DNA from: Roseiarcus sp963824475
GTDB taxonomy: Bacteria; Pseudomonadota; Alphaproteobacteria; Rhizobiales; Beijerinckiaceae
Direction of reading: 5' to 3'
Length of the DNA: 64,000 nucleotides
NCBI GenBank assembly: GCA_963824475.1
Contig: CAWGPR010000002.1
Coordinates: 186,001 to 250,000 of the forward strand
The position numbers and the translations under genes are program-made. The notes under the pieces were generated by a model. It saw only the letters and a list, made by a program, of their open reading frames with translations. It was not told where the DNA came from and did not search any database. How positions within the stretch are numbered: position 1 is the first letter of the stretch; each line of letters opens with the position of its first letter. Below, piece after piece: positions 1 through 8,320 of this stretch.

Positions 1-1075
1 CCCGGACGATGAAGTTCACGACCGGCGGCGGCGTATAATATACGCCGCGTGACTTCTTCATATTGGCGTCGTATTTGGCGAGAAAATCCTCGTAGAAATA
101 GATGAACGGGTCGCGCTCGAACAGCCGATGTTCCTCCTCGTCTTTCACGCGCACCTGTCGATTCATCGCCCTCCGGTGCTTGAAGGAAAGGTCATTATGG
201 ATGGCGGCTAGGTCGAGTCCGTTCACGATCGATAGGATTTCCGTAACGACCCAGCGCGTTTCGTCGTATTCCGGGGCGTCGAGATCGTCGAGGAATTGAA
301 CAAGCTCACGGATGAGCCGGAATGATCCGGGCACATACTGTTTGGCGTTAGCGAGAGTGACTTCGGCGCCGCCGGAATTGAGCTTCGCGAGAAAAAGTCC
401 GTAGGCCAGCATCTGCGCGAAGGCGTCGGCGAACTCGACGAGCGTCAGCTCGTGGAAGACCTGGTCGCGGAAGACCTCATAAAGACCATAGAGCTTAATC
501 TCTCGATGTTCGTTCTCCTGCCGCCGAAGCTCCTGGTCCAGAAACTCGCGAAGGAAGTGTGCGCGCGTTGCGAGCGCCAGAGCCAGTTGTTCGGATCGAC
601 CAATTCCTTCCGGCGCAGTTGAGAAGAACCCGCGCAGCAACGTTGAGACCGCGGCGACACGATCGTCGCGAGGTTTCCTCGGCTTCCCTTCGAGATCGTG
701 CGGGAACGCAATCGGCTCGCGTCCATTGATCTTGCCGTCCTTCAGCCAAATGAACTGGAGGTAGTCGGTCAGCAGAATGTTTTTCGAAAGCTGCTTGTAG
801 CGAGCGATCTGATCGGACTTGAGAACCTGATCGAGGTTCTCGCCGATGGTCTTGTCCTCAACGTAACCGAGGATCATGCCCTGCTTCATGGCCTTAAAGT
901 CCGGGCCGCCTTTGCCCACGACTTTCTTTGCCTCGTGAATGATTCTGATCTGCGGGTTGGCCTGCTTCGCGGCTGCCTTCAACAGCGTCTCAAGTGCGCC
1001 GCGATCCGAAAGCTCGGTCTTGTCGTCGCGGTCCTCACGGAGCGAATGCAGATATGCCTCGAAGACGTCATGCAT
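1..1075 (-). CDS. Type IIG/ISP-like restriction-modification enzyme, N-terminal part (cut by window edge)
   Basis: Only the first ~358 residues are inside the window; the gene continues past the left edge. Residues 58-75 carry a PD-(D/E)xK-like nuclease signature (PDF, then Y-V-E73-D-K75). The last visible residues (343-358) read RGVYYTPPPVVNFIVR, the stretch that precedes the S-adenosylmethionine-binding part of N6-adenine methylases in single-chain restriction-modification enzymes. I infer a fused nuclease-methylase that cuts foreign DNA and methylates host DNA. The ATG at 1075 is chosen; an in-frame GTG lies 24 bases upstream. No partner specificity gene is visible, which fits a single-chain enzyme. 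The methylase catalytic motif and target-recognition domain are outside the window, so subtype is undecided. Confidence 0.8.
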   Translation of the reverse strand, partial: MHDVFEAYLHSLREDRDDKTELSDRGALETLLKAAAKQANPQIRIIHEAKKVVGKGGPDFKAMKQGMILGYVEDKTIGENLDQVLKSDQIARYKQLSKNILLTDYLQFIWLKDGKINGREPIAFPHDLEGKPRKPRDDRVAAVSTLLRGFFSTAPEGIGRSEQLALALATRAHFLREFLDQELRRQENEHREIKLYGLYEVFRDQVFHELTLVEFADAFAQMLAYGLFLAKLNSGGAEVTLANAKQYVPGSFRLIRELVQFLDDLDAPEYDETRWVVTEILSIVNGLDLAAIHNDLSFKHRRAMNRQVRVKDEEEHRLFERDPFIYFYEDFLAKYDANMKKSRGVYYTPPPVVNFIVR

Positions 1076-1208
1076 CGAATCCGCTCCGCCGCGACTCACG
1101 TCTCCATGCTACAAACCGCGCCGCCGCTTGTCGCCTCGCTGATTGGGAGAGGCGCGGGCCGCGTCCCTGCCTAAAGTTCTGCGCGCCTTCTTTTTGGGTG
1201 GCAAATTC

Positions 1209-1237
1209 TTGACAAAATCAGAAATCTGCGCTATACA
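1209..1237 (+). promoter_or_regulatory. Sigma-70-type promoter without an obvious gene
   Basis: A perfect TTGACA (1209-1214), a 17-base spacer and TATACA (1232-1237) form a near-consensus promoter on the plus strand. Only very short reading frames follow, for example a nine-codon frame from the ATG at 1272 with a second in-frame ATG just after an AAAGGAG. It could drive a small RNA, a leader, or be the remains of a lost gene. Confidence 0.45.
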
Positions 1238-1411
1238 TTTCTTATTCGCCGGATCGAGTGGGCGAGACCCCGATGGGGAGAAAGGAGATGGAAAGGGCTT
1301 GAGACATTCCGCACAGAGGTTGAGACGGCGGCTAATTTCTTCATTTGAATCGCCCGTAACCCATTGAAAAGTCCCGATTCGGAAAAATAAACGCTAGTAA
1401 ACGCCAGTAAA

Positions 1412-1719
1412 GGGGGGACAGAGAGGGACATACCGCCAACTATGTCAATAATGTGGCAAGTCGCGCGGCGCGCGGGCGCGTGGGCGTTGCTTGAACTATA
1501 CGGGCGTGTTGCTATGAATACTTTCACGAATACGTGAAACAATATTACTTGCACCCGCCAGCGTTACTTGCACGGACAGCAATTCCAGGGCTTTGCGAGC
1601 ACGGTAGAAATGCAAGCGACGGCGCTCGGCTTTCGGAATAGGTTGCATGTCTCGCCCCGCCTTGCTGCTTTCCTCCACTGACATGAAAACCCATGCCACG
1701 CTTCGACAGGCTCAGCGGG
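1412..1719. repeat. Long diverged direct repeat, copy A
   Basis: This ~308 bp stretch aligns with 2986-3271 over its whole length, with substitutions and small indels. Both begin with a run of G followed by GACAGAG and end with the TTCGACAGG-CTCAGCGG phrase common in rhizobial intergenic repeats. On the minus strand both could encode a short basic peptide containing KAERRRL and QVT, but the reading frame differs between copies. The two copies flank the PEP-CTERM gene. Outside the repeat, 1076-2001 holds only the promoter at 1209 and GC-rich sequence with no supportable gene. Confidence 0.75.
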
Positions 1720-2001
1720 CGATCGGCTCACATTCACACACTGGCTTTCATGAATATGTGCTGCGGCGCACTCGCTCGACGCCTTGCTCGGCTCCCGCGT
1801 TCGCGATCGCGCCTCCGATCCCGTTCTTTCCTCGGCATGGCCATTGTTGGCGGGCTTGCCGAGGCCGCTGGCGGGCATTTGGGGCTGGCGGGCACGAAGC
1901 GGAAGCGAGGGCGAGGGCAAGACGGCCGTGGGCGGGTGCTCGCCGGCGTAGGCCCGCCCTCGCGCTGCGGACGACGACTATTCGGCTGCGTTAGGCTTCC
2001 G

Positions 2002-2835
2002 CTAGGCGGCCCGAAGAACCGATCCCCGGGCCACCAATCCGAGGGCCCCAAAGCCCAATATGACCATCACCCACGTTCCCGCCTCAGGGATGGCGGGGAT
2101 CGGCGAATTGCCGACGCCAGGGCTCGTAAGGATCGAGTAGCCCGAAGGCACGGAGAAGAAAGGATCGAGATAGGCGGAGGCGGAAACTTCCACACCATTG
2201 GAATTTATGACGTCGGCAGCCGCGGAGGCAAGCATCTCAACTTCAATCGGCGTATTCGCGAGAGTGTTGTAGGTCTGTGCGACTGGGAAAGGATTGTATG
2301 GGAGGTCCACAGGCTTGCCATTGTCCGAGCCCGCCTCAAACGTTTCAACGTACGCCGCCGACGAGAACAGGTGAAGGTCTAGCTCCACACTGCTGCTCGA
2401 ACTGATGGCCGTACTCGACGTGATTCTTTCGTTGGCCTCGACCGTTAGGGGGACAATTCCCGATGTGCCGGTAATTTCGATCTCGTAGCTAATCTGCAAG
2501 ACGGAGTTTGCGCTGGCAAACCCGCCGTCGGTTGCGGACGCGTACGCGGTCACATTTATCCAGGGAAATGCCGCAAGCGACGACTGAACGGTCGAGGAGG
2601 CGGTCCACGACACTCCAGACTCCGAGGTGGTGACAGTGCCTGGCCCAGTTACTGGACTGGCGATCGTCTTTTGGCCGGTTCCGAAAGGTATTATGATCTG
2701 AGAGTTACCCTGGGGAAATGTGGGACATGGCAGCGGGTTCGGAATACAACTCGTAGACGCCCCAGCTGCCGAAGCCGTTAATGTCGGCCAAACCATGCAC
2801 GCAAGAGCAATCGATCGGCGAGAAAATCCGTTCAT
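2002..2835 (-). CDS. PEP-CTERM sorting-domain secreted protein
   Basis: The protein has a basic N-terminus and hydrophobic signal peptide, a ~220-residue Ser/Thr/Ala-rich middle with no recognised domain, and a C-terminal tail of PEAGTWVMVILGFGALG followed by Arg. That tail is a PEP-CTERM variant (PEP motif, transmembrane helix, basic end), known to send proteins to an exosortase for processing at the cell surface. A GTG six bases upstream would give a longer start, but it overlaps the GGGAGG ribosome site, so ATG 2835 (277 residues) is preferred. No exosortase or polysaccharide genes are in the window. The function of the middle region is unknown. Confidence 0.8.
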   Translation of the reverse strand: MNGFSRRSIALACMVWPTLTASAAGASTSCIPNPLPCPTFPQGNSQIIIPFGTGQKTIASPVTGPGTVTTSESGVSWTASSTVQSSLAAFPWINVTAYASATDGGFASANSVLQISYEIEITGTSGIVPLTVEANERITSSTAISSSSSVELDLHLFSSAAYVETFEAGSDNGKPVDLPYNPFPVAQTYNTLANTPIEVEMLASAAADVINSNGVEVSASAYLDPFFSVPSGYSILTSPGVGNSPIPAIPEAGTWVMVILGFGALGLVARGSVLRAA

Positions 2836-2985
2836 GGCCACCTCCCGAAATAAAGCTCAACGATACTTACTTTACGCCGCTTAGCCCTCTCACAAATATG
2901 TCGAGGCGACGATCAAGATCATCTTCGCGGCCGGACGGCCAGGAACCCGCAGGCCGAACATCGCATTGTCAGTCGCTCGGATTTC

Positions 2986-3271
2986 GGGGGACAGAGGGAC
3001 ATACCGCCAACAATGTAGCAAATCGCGCGGCGCGCTGGTGCGTGGGCGTTACAGGCGTGTTGCTATGAATACGTTCGATAATACATAAACAATATTGCTT
3101 TCGTTCGCCTGCGTTACTTGCAGGTACGCCAATTCCGGGGCTTTGCGAGGACGGTACAAACACAAGCGACGGCGCTCGGCTTTCTGAATACGTTCCATAT
3201 CTCGGCCCCGCCTTTCTGTTTTCCTCCACTGATATGAAAACCCATGCCACGCTTCGACAGGGCTCAGCGGG
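2986..3271. repeat. Long diverged direct repeat, copy B
   Basis: This is the second copy of the repeat at 1412-1719, in the same orientation, about 20 bases shorter and with scattered substitutions. The remaining bases of 2836-3448 show no gene. Confidence 0.75.
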
Positions 3272-3448
3272 TCTTGCAGAAATTGTGACCGCAACTGATC
3301 ATCGATCGGCCCGGCCAGCGTTGTCGACACGACTTACAAAGGCAAGCTCGTCTTAATTGTGATCAAGGCGCGCGCCGTGAAGTTGAACAACTAGGAGCAA
3401 GCTACACTAGCCACGCAAAGGCAGTCATTATGTCGGGGGGCCATTAAG

Positions 3449-3727
3449 TTGGCTAATGCGCGGGGGCTACCCTTGAGACAGGTCATCGTAGGCTGCCTAT
3501 TGGCTTTAGGAATTGCGACAAGTCCAGCGGTTCATGCACAGACACCAACACACGAGCCACCGCCGGGCATGTCGTGTCCCAAGGACCGACTGGTTTGGGT
3601 AAACACCCGCTCGGGAGTTTATCACTACCAAGGCGAGCGGTATTTCGGCAGCACTCAGCAGGGCAAGTTCATATGCGACCACGACGCTCTGGGCGAAGGG
3701 GATCGGCCGACGAAAAACGGTCAATAG
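3449..3727 (+). CDS. Small exported hypothetical protein
   Basis: The 92-residue product has a signal peptide (about 30 residues ending VHAQ) and a mature part with CPKDRLVWVNTRSGVYH and a second Cys in FICDHDA. This resembles a small family of periplasmic proteins seen in Rhizobiales whose role is not known. No ATG is in frame before the mature part; TTG 3449 is used, ten bases after a GGGGGG run, and a second in-frame TTG a few codons later is possible. The two Cys could form a disulfide. Confidence 0.6.
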   Translation: MANARGLPLRQVIVGCLLALGIATSPAVHAQTPTHEPPPGMSCPKDRLVWVNTRSGVYHYQGERYFGSTQQGKFICDHDALGEGDRPTKNGQ

Positions 3728-3737
3728 GCACCCTGCG

Positions 3738-3962
3738 ATGACCGGGGAGCAAGCCGCTCATCATGATATTGTCATGATGAAAGTAAGTCAGGGCAATTCC
3801 CGCGCCTACACCTTGGCGCGGCTCAAGCGCGAGCGGCCGGACCTGTTTCAGCGGGTCAAGGCGAAGGCGATCACCGCCAACGCCGCCGCGATCGAGACCG
3901 GCTACGCCTTCAGAGGCTCCCGTCACCCCTGCTCCTGCGGAGAGCCCAGCGCCCTCCCCTAA
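3738..3962 (+). CDS. Small helical hypothetical protein (GNSRAYTLARLKRE family)
   Basis: The 74-residue frame contains NSRAYTLARLKRERPDL followed by ANAAAIETGY. I recognise this as a short conserved motif of small proteins found in alphaproteobacterial genomes and prophages, where the last helix looks like a DNA-binding helix-turn-helix. Function is unknown. The C-terminal 15 residues diverge from that pattern, so the end may be frameshifted. It follows the small exported protein by 10 bases. Confidence 0.45.
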   Translation: MTGEQAAHHDIVMMKVSQGNSRAYTLARLKRERPDLFQRVKAKAITANAAAIETGYAFRGSRHPCSCGEPSALP

Positions 3963-4400
3963 TCGTACCCTCAACTAAGTATCTCGCGGGATACCTTTCG
4001 CCTTAACTCGCGGGACGTTGTCCTCAGGTACACATGCATGCCGACAAACGCGCCTCTGCCGTTTGGTTAGGCTCGGGCCTGACCATCTGAGCCTTCCCCA
4101 GCGACTTCGGGTTCCTCGATTGCCGCGCCATGGCATTGGCACCCCTCTCGACGCGCCCGGCTTTCATGTCGCTCGCGCGGACTGGTTGAGCGCCAGCGCC
4201 CTTCCCCTACGCGGGCTGCATCGGCCCGGCCCCGTCCGGCGCAGTCGCCAGCGGCTCATTCGCGGGTCGCTCGATCGCCGGGCCGCTCCGCCCCGTCAAG
4301 CCCGGCAAAGGCGGGTTCTATATCACCTCGCAGCACAGCATAATTAATAATACGGATCGCTGCGGAGTTTGTGTAGGTGGGCAACGCGCTGCCGCCTTGG
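3963..4400. other. Intergenic, no supportable gene
   Basis: GC-rich sequence with one open frame (4018-4347) that lacks a ribosome site and any recognisable motif. Nothing convincing is seen. Confidence 0.5.
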
Positions 4401-4856
4401 TCATCCGACGCCGATGGCGTTGCGCAAGGCGCGGGGCTTGGCGACCGGCCAAAGGGGCTCCCACGAACCGCCTGTGCCGATCATGACTACGGTGCCCGCG
4501 CCGATGAGCCGGTCGAAGACCGATTGCCGTATATCGACCGTCTCGATCTTGGAGAGATTGATTTCGCGCGTTTTGACAGCGATCCAATTCCTTTTCCAGA
4601 TCACGCGCATGTTCGTGACGACGATTTCCGTCGTCAGCCGACGCCACCAAGCATCGAGCGCGACGACGGCTGCGAGGAGCAGCAGGAGGAAGCCGATGAT
4701 GATCAGAGGCGGGCCCTGCAAAGCCCCGCCTGCGCTGATGAAGGCGGCCCCGACGAAAAAAAGGCCAAGGGCGCGGAGATAGACCCGCCAGTGCAACTTG
4801 CCGATGTGCAAGACGGTTTCGTTGGGGCGCAAAAGCCTCTTGTAGTAGGCGGTCAT
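4401..4856 (-). CDS. Membrane protein with bacterial PH domain (YdbS/DUF304-like)
   Basis: The N-terminus has PNETVLHIGKLHW, then two adjacent hydrophobic segments (about residues 25-75), then the soluble part with TTEIVVTNMRVIWKRN and IVDIRQ-type strands ending in GTVVMIGTGGSWEPLW. This order (short N-terminus, two helices, PH-like beta domain) is that of small bPH_2/DUF304 membrane proteins. Their molecular role is poorly known. The ATG at 4856 is chosen because it starts at the conserved region and has a GAAGG about ten bases upstream. It is convergent with nothing and probably marks ancestral chromosome left of the casposon-like element. Confidence 0.75.
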   Translation of the reverse strand: MTAYYKRLLRPNETVLHIGKLHWRVYLRALGLFFVGAAFISAGGALQGPPLIIIGFLLLLLAAVVALDAWWRRLTTEIVVTNMRVIWKRNWIAVKTREINLSKIETVDIRQSVFDRLIGAGTVVMIGTGGSWEPLWPVAKPRALRNAIGVG

Positions 4857-5476
4857 CTGGTGTTCGCCTTCACGCTGACAGTCCAGGAAGCCAGGGATCG
4901 CCGCCCGCTCAGCGCGCGGAGTTGGGTAGTGACGCATTCCCCAGATTTAAAATGGAATGCGCAGGTTTGTCACCCGATTTCGATTTTCCTTTCGCTAAAT
5001 TTATGCACGCCGGGGCAGGCATGGGCGAAGGCGTCCAGGCGACAGGCTTGGCCGCCGGCGGCCGTCGTCGCTTCTATATGCCCCTGCGCTGAAAAGGCCG
5101 TCACGGGCCCTTCCCTGTCGATTGGCCGCTGGGCTCTCGACGCGGCCATAGGCTCGTGGGCGAGGCGCGAGAGCGGCGTGGGCGGGACGCTGATGGCTAT
5201 AGGCGAGACGGGCGTCGGCGAGGCTGGCTGCTCGGACGCGCGACCCCGAAGCCGCTGAGGGCCGATCGGCAACGCAACGAGGCTGACATGCGCCATGCGC
5301 CAAGACGGGCGTGGCGAAGCTGCTGACGGGCGTTGGCCTGGCCGCGTTCGGGCGACGCGACACTGCCGGACGCTCGATCGCGGGCCGTGTAGGGGCGCAT
5401 AGTGCCACGTAGGGCCGGGGCGGCTCATCGTCGCGGGCATGAGGCCGGACGGTCGATCGCCGCGCTGGCGAAGTGC
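4857..5476. repeat. GC-rich repeat-containing flank, candidate left end of casposon-like element
   Basis: No gene is supported. The stretch contains modules that recur near the other side of the element: TCTCGACGCGGCC at 5135-5147 plus GGCTCG at 5151-5156 recur inverted at 14336-14348 and 14329-14334. Another module, GGGCATGAGGCC followed by GACG, occurs at about 5438-5454 and again at 6767-6782, on the two sides of the IS630 copy. A hairpin with GCATTCC/GGAATGC arms lies near 4940-4962. Confidence 0.4.
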
Positions 5477-5478
5477 TA

Positions 5479-6740
5479 GTGGTTAAAATCAAACGGAAGA
5501 GTCCGGAGCACCCTCCGCAATTTCAGGGAGTTATACCAAAGGCCCCGCGAGCTGACTCACATTGTGGATTCACAGAGGGCGAGATTTCTGACTCCATTGG
5601 CGTGGGGAGATTCGCGCCATGCCATCAGCGGTCAGATTGCGAGACGACTATTCGGCTAAGGAGCTTCGGGCGCTCGCCCGGCGCTCGAAGGACGCCAACC
5701 AGAGCCGGCGGCTTCTGTCCTTGGCCGCGGTTCGGGACGGGATGGACCGAGGCGCGGCGGCGAAGATCGGCGGCATGGACCGGCAGACGCTGCGCGACTG
5801 GGTCCATCGCTTCAACGCTTTCGGACCGGAGGGTCTGTTCGACAATTGGACGGCGGGTCCCAAGCCTCGCCTGTCGGAGGAGCAACGGGCCCAGTTCGCG
5901 CAGATCGTCGAGGCCGGGCCGGATCGTGAGAAGGACGGCGTCGTACGCTGGCGGCGGATCGACCTCAAGCGCGTCATCGCCGAGAGGTTCGGCGTCGACT
6001 TTCACCCGCGCTATGTCGGAAAGCTTCTGAAGAAGCTCGGCTTCTCGCATATGAGCGCACGGCCCCGTCATCCGGCTCAGGATGAGCGGATCGTCGAGGG
6101 ATTTAAAAAAACTTCCCGCGCGCGCTGAAGGCTCATCTCGAAGGGCTGCCCGAGACGACGCCGGTCGAGATCTGGTTTTCGGATGAGGCCCGGATTGGCC
6201 AGAAGAACGGCCTTGTCCGCCAATGGGCCAGGCGTGGAACGCGGCCAAGGCAGCCCGCCGATCAGCGCTATGACAACGCCTATCTGTTCGGCGCGATCTG
6301 TCCCGCTCGCGGGGTCGGAGCGGCTTTGGCGCTTCCTCGTGCCGACACCGACATGATGCAACTTCACCTCGACGAAATCTCGCGCAATGTCGCTACGGGC
6401 GCCCATGCCGTGCTCCTGCTCGACCGGGCCGGATGGCACATCACGGGCAAGCTCGACGTGCCCGACAACATCACGCCGATCTTCCTGCCCTCGCGCGCGC
6501 CGGAACTGAACCCGGTCGAGAATGTCTGGCAGTATCTCCGTCAGAACTGGCTTTCAAACACCGTCTTCGAAAACTACGACGCCATCATCGACGCCGCATG
6601 CGCCGCATGGCGAAAGCTCATCGCCAAACCCGAAACCATCACATCCATCGGAATGCGCGACTGGGCGCATGTCGGTCAGCCGCTATGACCTTTGGTATTA
6701 TGCGGCTCGCAGAGGGTTCGAAGCGTTTGATTCTATCCAC
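5479..6740 (+). mobile_element. IS630-family insertion sequence (copy 1)
   Basis: The ends are 16-bp inverted repeats, GTGGTTAAAATCAAAC at 5479-5494 and its inverted partner at 6725-6740 (14 of 16 match). Both ends lie inside CTAG, giving the TA duplication (5477-5478, 6741-6742) expected for this family. A second, subterminal inverted repeat (ATACCAAAGG, with GCTGAC nearby) is at about 5533 and 6689. Removing the element joins two arms of a GC-rich repeat. Confidence 0.85.
5619..6688 (+). CDS. IS630 transposase, two frames joined by -1 frameshift
   Basis: The first frame (5619-6128) encodes the helix-turn-helix half (RQTLRDWVHRFNAFG and YVGKLLKKLGFS). The second, in the -1 frame, encodes the DDE catalytic half: WFSDEARIGQ, LLLDRAGWH and APELNPVENVWQYLR supply the acidic residues. 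The frames meet at seven A residues (6103-6109), where a -1 slip gives FKKNFPRAL, the normal reading of the family. The second IS630 copy in this window has the same A7 at the same place, so I treat this as programmed frameshifting rather than damage. Total length is about 356 residues, normal for IS630. Confidence 0.85.
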
Positions 6741-6791
6741 TAGGGCCGATCGCTGGATGGTCGAGGGCATGAGGCCAGACGCGCCCGCCCT

Positions 6792-8320
6792 CTAAAACAA
6801 ACCTTCCTGTATCGCTTCCTGCTCATCGCTTTCCTCGATGCTCTCGCCCAACTCGGGATCGATCCAATCGGGCTTATACATGGCCGACGGCGTACCTTTA
6901 GGCTCGGGATTTTCGGCCGGAATAGTCGGGACTAGAGCGACGCAACGATTGGCGAGCCGCAGTGTTCCGTCCGGGTGGCGGCGCGTTTGCCAGTCGTCTT
7001 CGCGGCCCGGTATCCAACGTCGTTTCGTTCCGAGTTTTTCCAGATTGATGATGCGCACAAGCGCATTCTCACTATCGATTGGCGGAGCCCAGCGGCCGGC
7101 GAGGCCGGCCTTCCACATGCTGCGGTTATTCTCGCATGCCATGAGCGCCTGTCCGATAGTGACAAGGTCGCGGATCGGCAATTTTACGGATATGGGCAAA
7201 TCCGGGTGATATTCTCGGCTCATGGCCTCGACGGCCTTGGACACAAGCAATTTTCCGGCGTTGTCATCGGCCGAAACCCGCTTCGGGTCCACACCGCGCG
7301 TCTTGGTCAATTCCTTGCCGGCCTTGTGCATCGAGTAGACGCCCGCATGTAGGAAGGTGCCGCCCTCGACAGGCACATATTCCCAATCGCCTAATTTGGT
7401 GTTCGGATCGCCTTCGTTGACGACGTTAGGAAGGCCCTCAAGCCGGCGAGTGGTGACTATTCCATCTGTCATCAGGGCCACCACGGCGTGAGGGTCGCGC
7501 AAGCCCGCCTCGACCAAGCGACGCCGACAATTGGAAGTGATTGCGGCGGCATAGTACGGGTTAGCTGTGCGCGGAGCCTTCCATCCGTCTTTAGTCTGTG
7601 AGCCTCCGACCCGCTGGGCGGCCTTACCGTACAGCGAGTTCGGTGGAAGCTTATAGAATTTTTCCCTAGCGTCATATGGAACAGCGAATTTGTATTCCAT
7701 CCGCCGACGATAGATTTCATGCAGGAAAGCAAACGGTTTATAATCGTCTTTCGGCTCGAATATCCAAGCCTCTTTTACAACGAAATAAACGTCTTTGATC
7801 TCCCATTGCCTTGTTATAGGCGTTCCATCAGGCCGCCATTTGGTCGCGGGCGCAAATTGTTCAAGAAATTCGACGGCGGCAAGCGCGCAGTCACGCATAT
7901 ACCAGCCTTCGCCCCGGCGCGGATAAAAAATAGCTCCCATGCGTGAGCGGAAAAAGAGCGGATACCAAGGAACATAGACTTTTTTCCAGTCATCGCCCTC
8001 GAAATGCTCGTACAAAGGAAACTGATAATCCAGATAGAACATGGACACCATGGACGCGGCTTCGATCGAGGCTTTCAATTCCGCAAGATTGCTATATCGA
8101 AGGCCGCCGTCCTTGTTCCACTTACCGCCAGCCAGTGAAGGTAATTGCGTGAGCGCGTGAGGGTAAGCACTGGCGATATCCATGGAATGCAGTTCAAGGT
8201 CCGGCGCGTGTCCAACCTTCATCAACTGAATATTGCCAGCGGAAAAGGCATGATGAGCCGCTACTTGCATGGGAGGCGGGTCAATTGCTCGGATGTCATC
8301 GCCATAATGGTCTTTTATGA
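6792..8320 (-). pseudogene. Family B DNA polymerase, polymerase-domain half (separated from its 5' half by an IS)
   Basis: This is the C-terminal ~510 residues of the polymerase. Motif A reads MDIASAYPHAL, motif B KFYKLPPNSLYGKAAQ, and motif C LMTDGIVTT; the first Asp of the usual DTD in motif C is missing, while the second remains. These are the palm and fingers signatures of family B polymerases of the protein-primed/primer-independent type (DNA_pol_B_2-like). It has no start of its own: coding sequence enters from the IS at 8321, and the reading frame continues exactly from the 5' half if the IS and one target-site copy are removed. It would replicate the element before integration, by analogy with other self-synthesising elements. 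Confidence 0.85.

Noticed and set aside
4018..4347. 109-residue plus-strand frame
   Set aside because: No ribosome site, no motif, Arg/His/Leu-rich composition typical of translated GC-rich non-coding DNA.
4377..5258. 293-residue plus-strand frame overlapping the PH-domain gene
   Set aside because: Opposite the PH-domain protein and then running through repeat DNA; no ribosome site.
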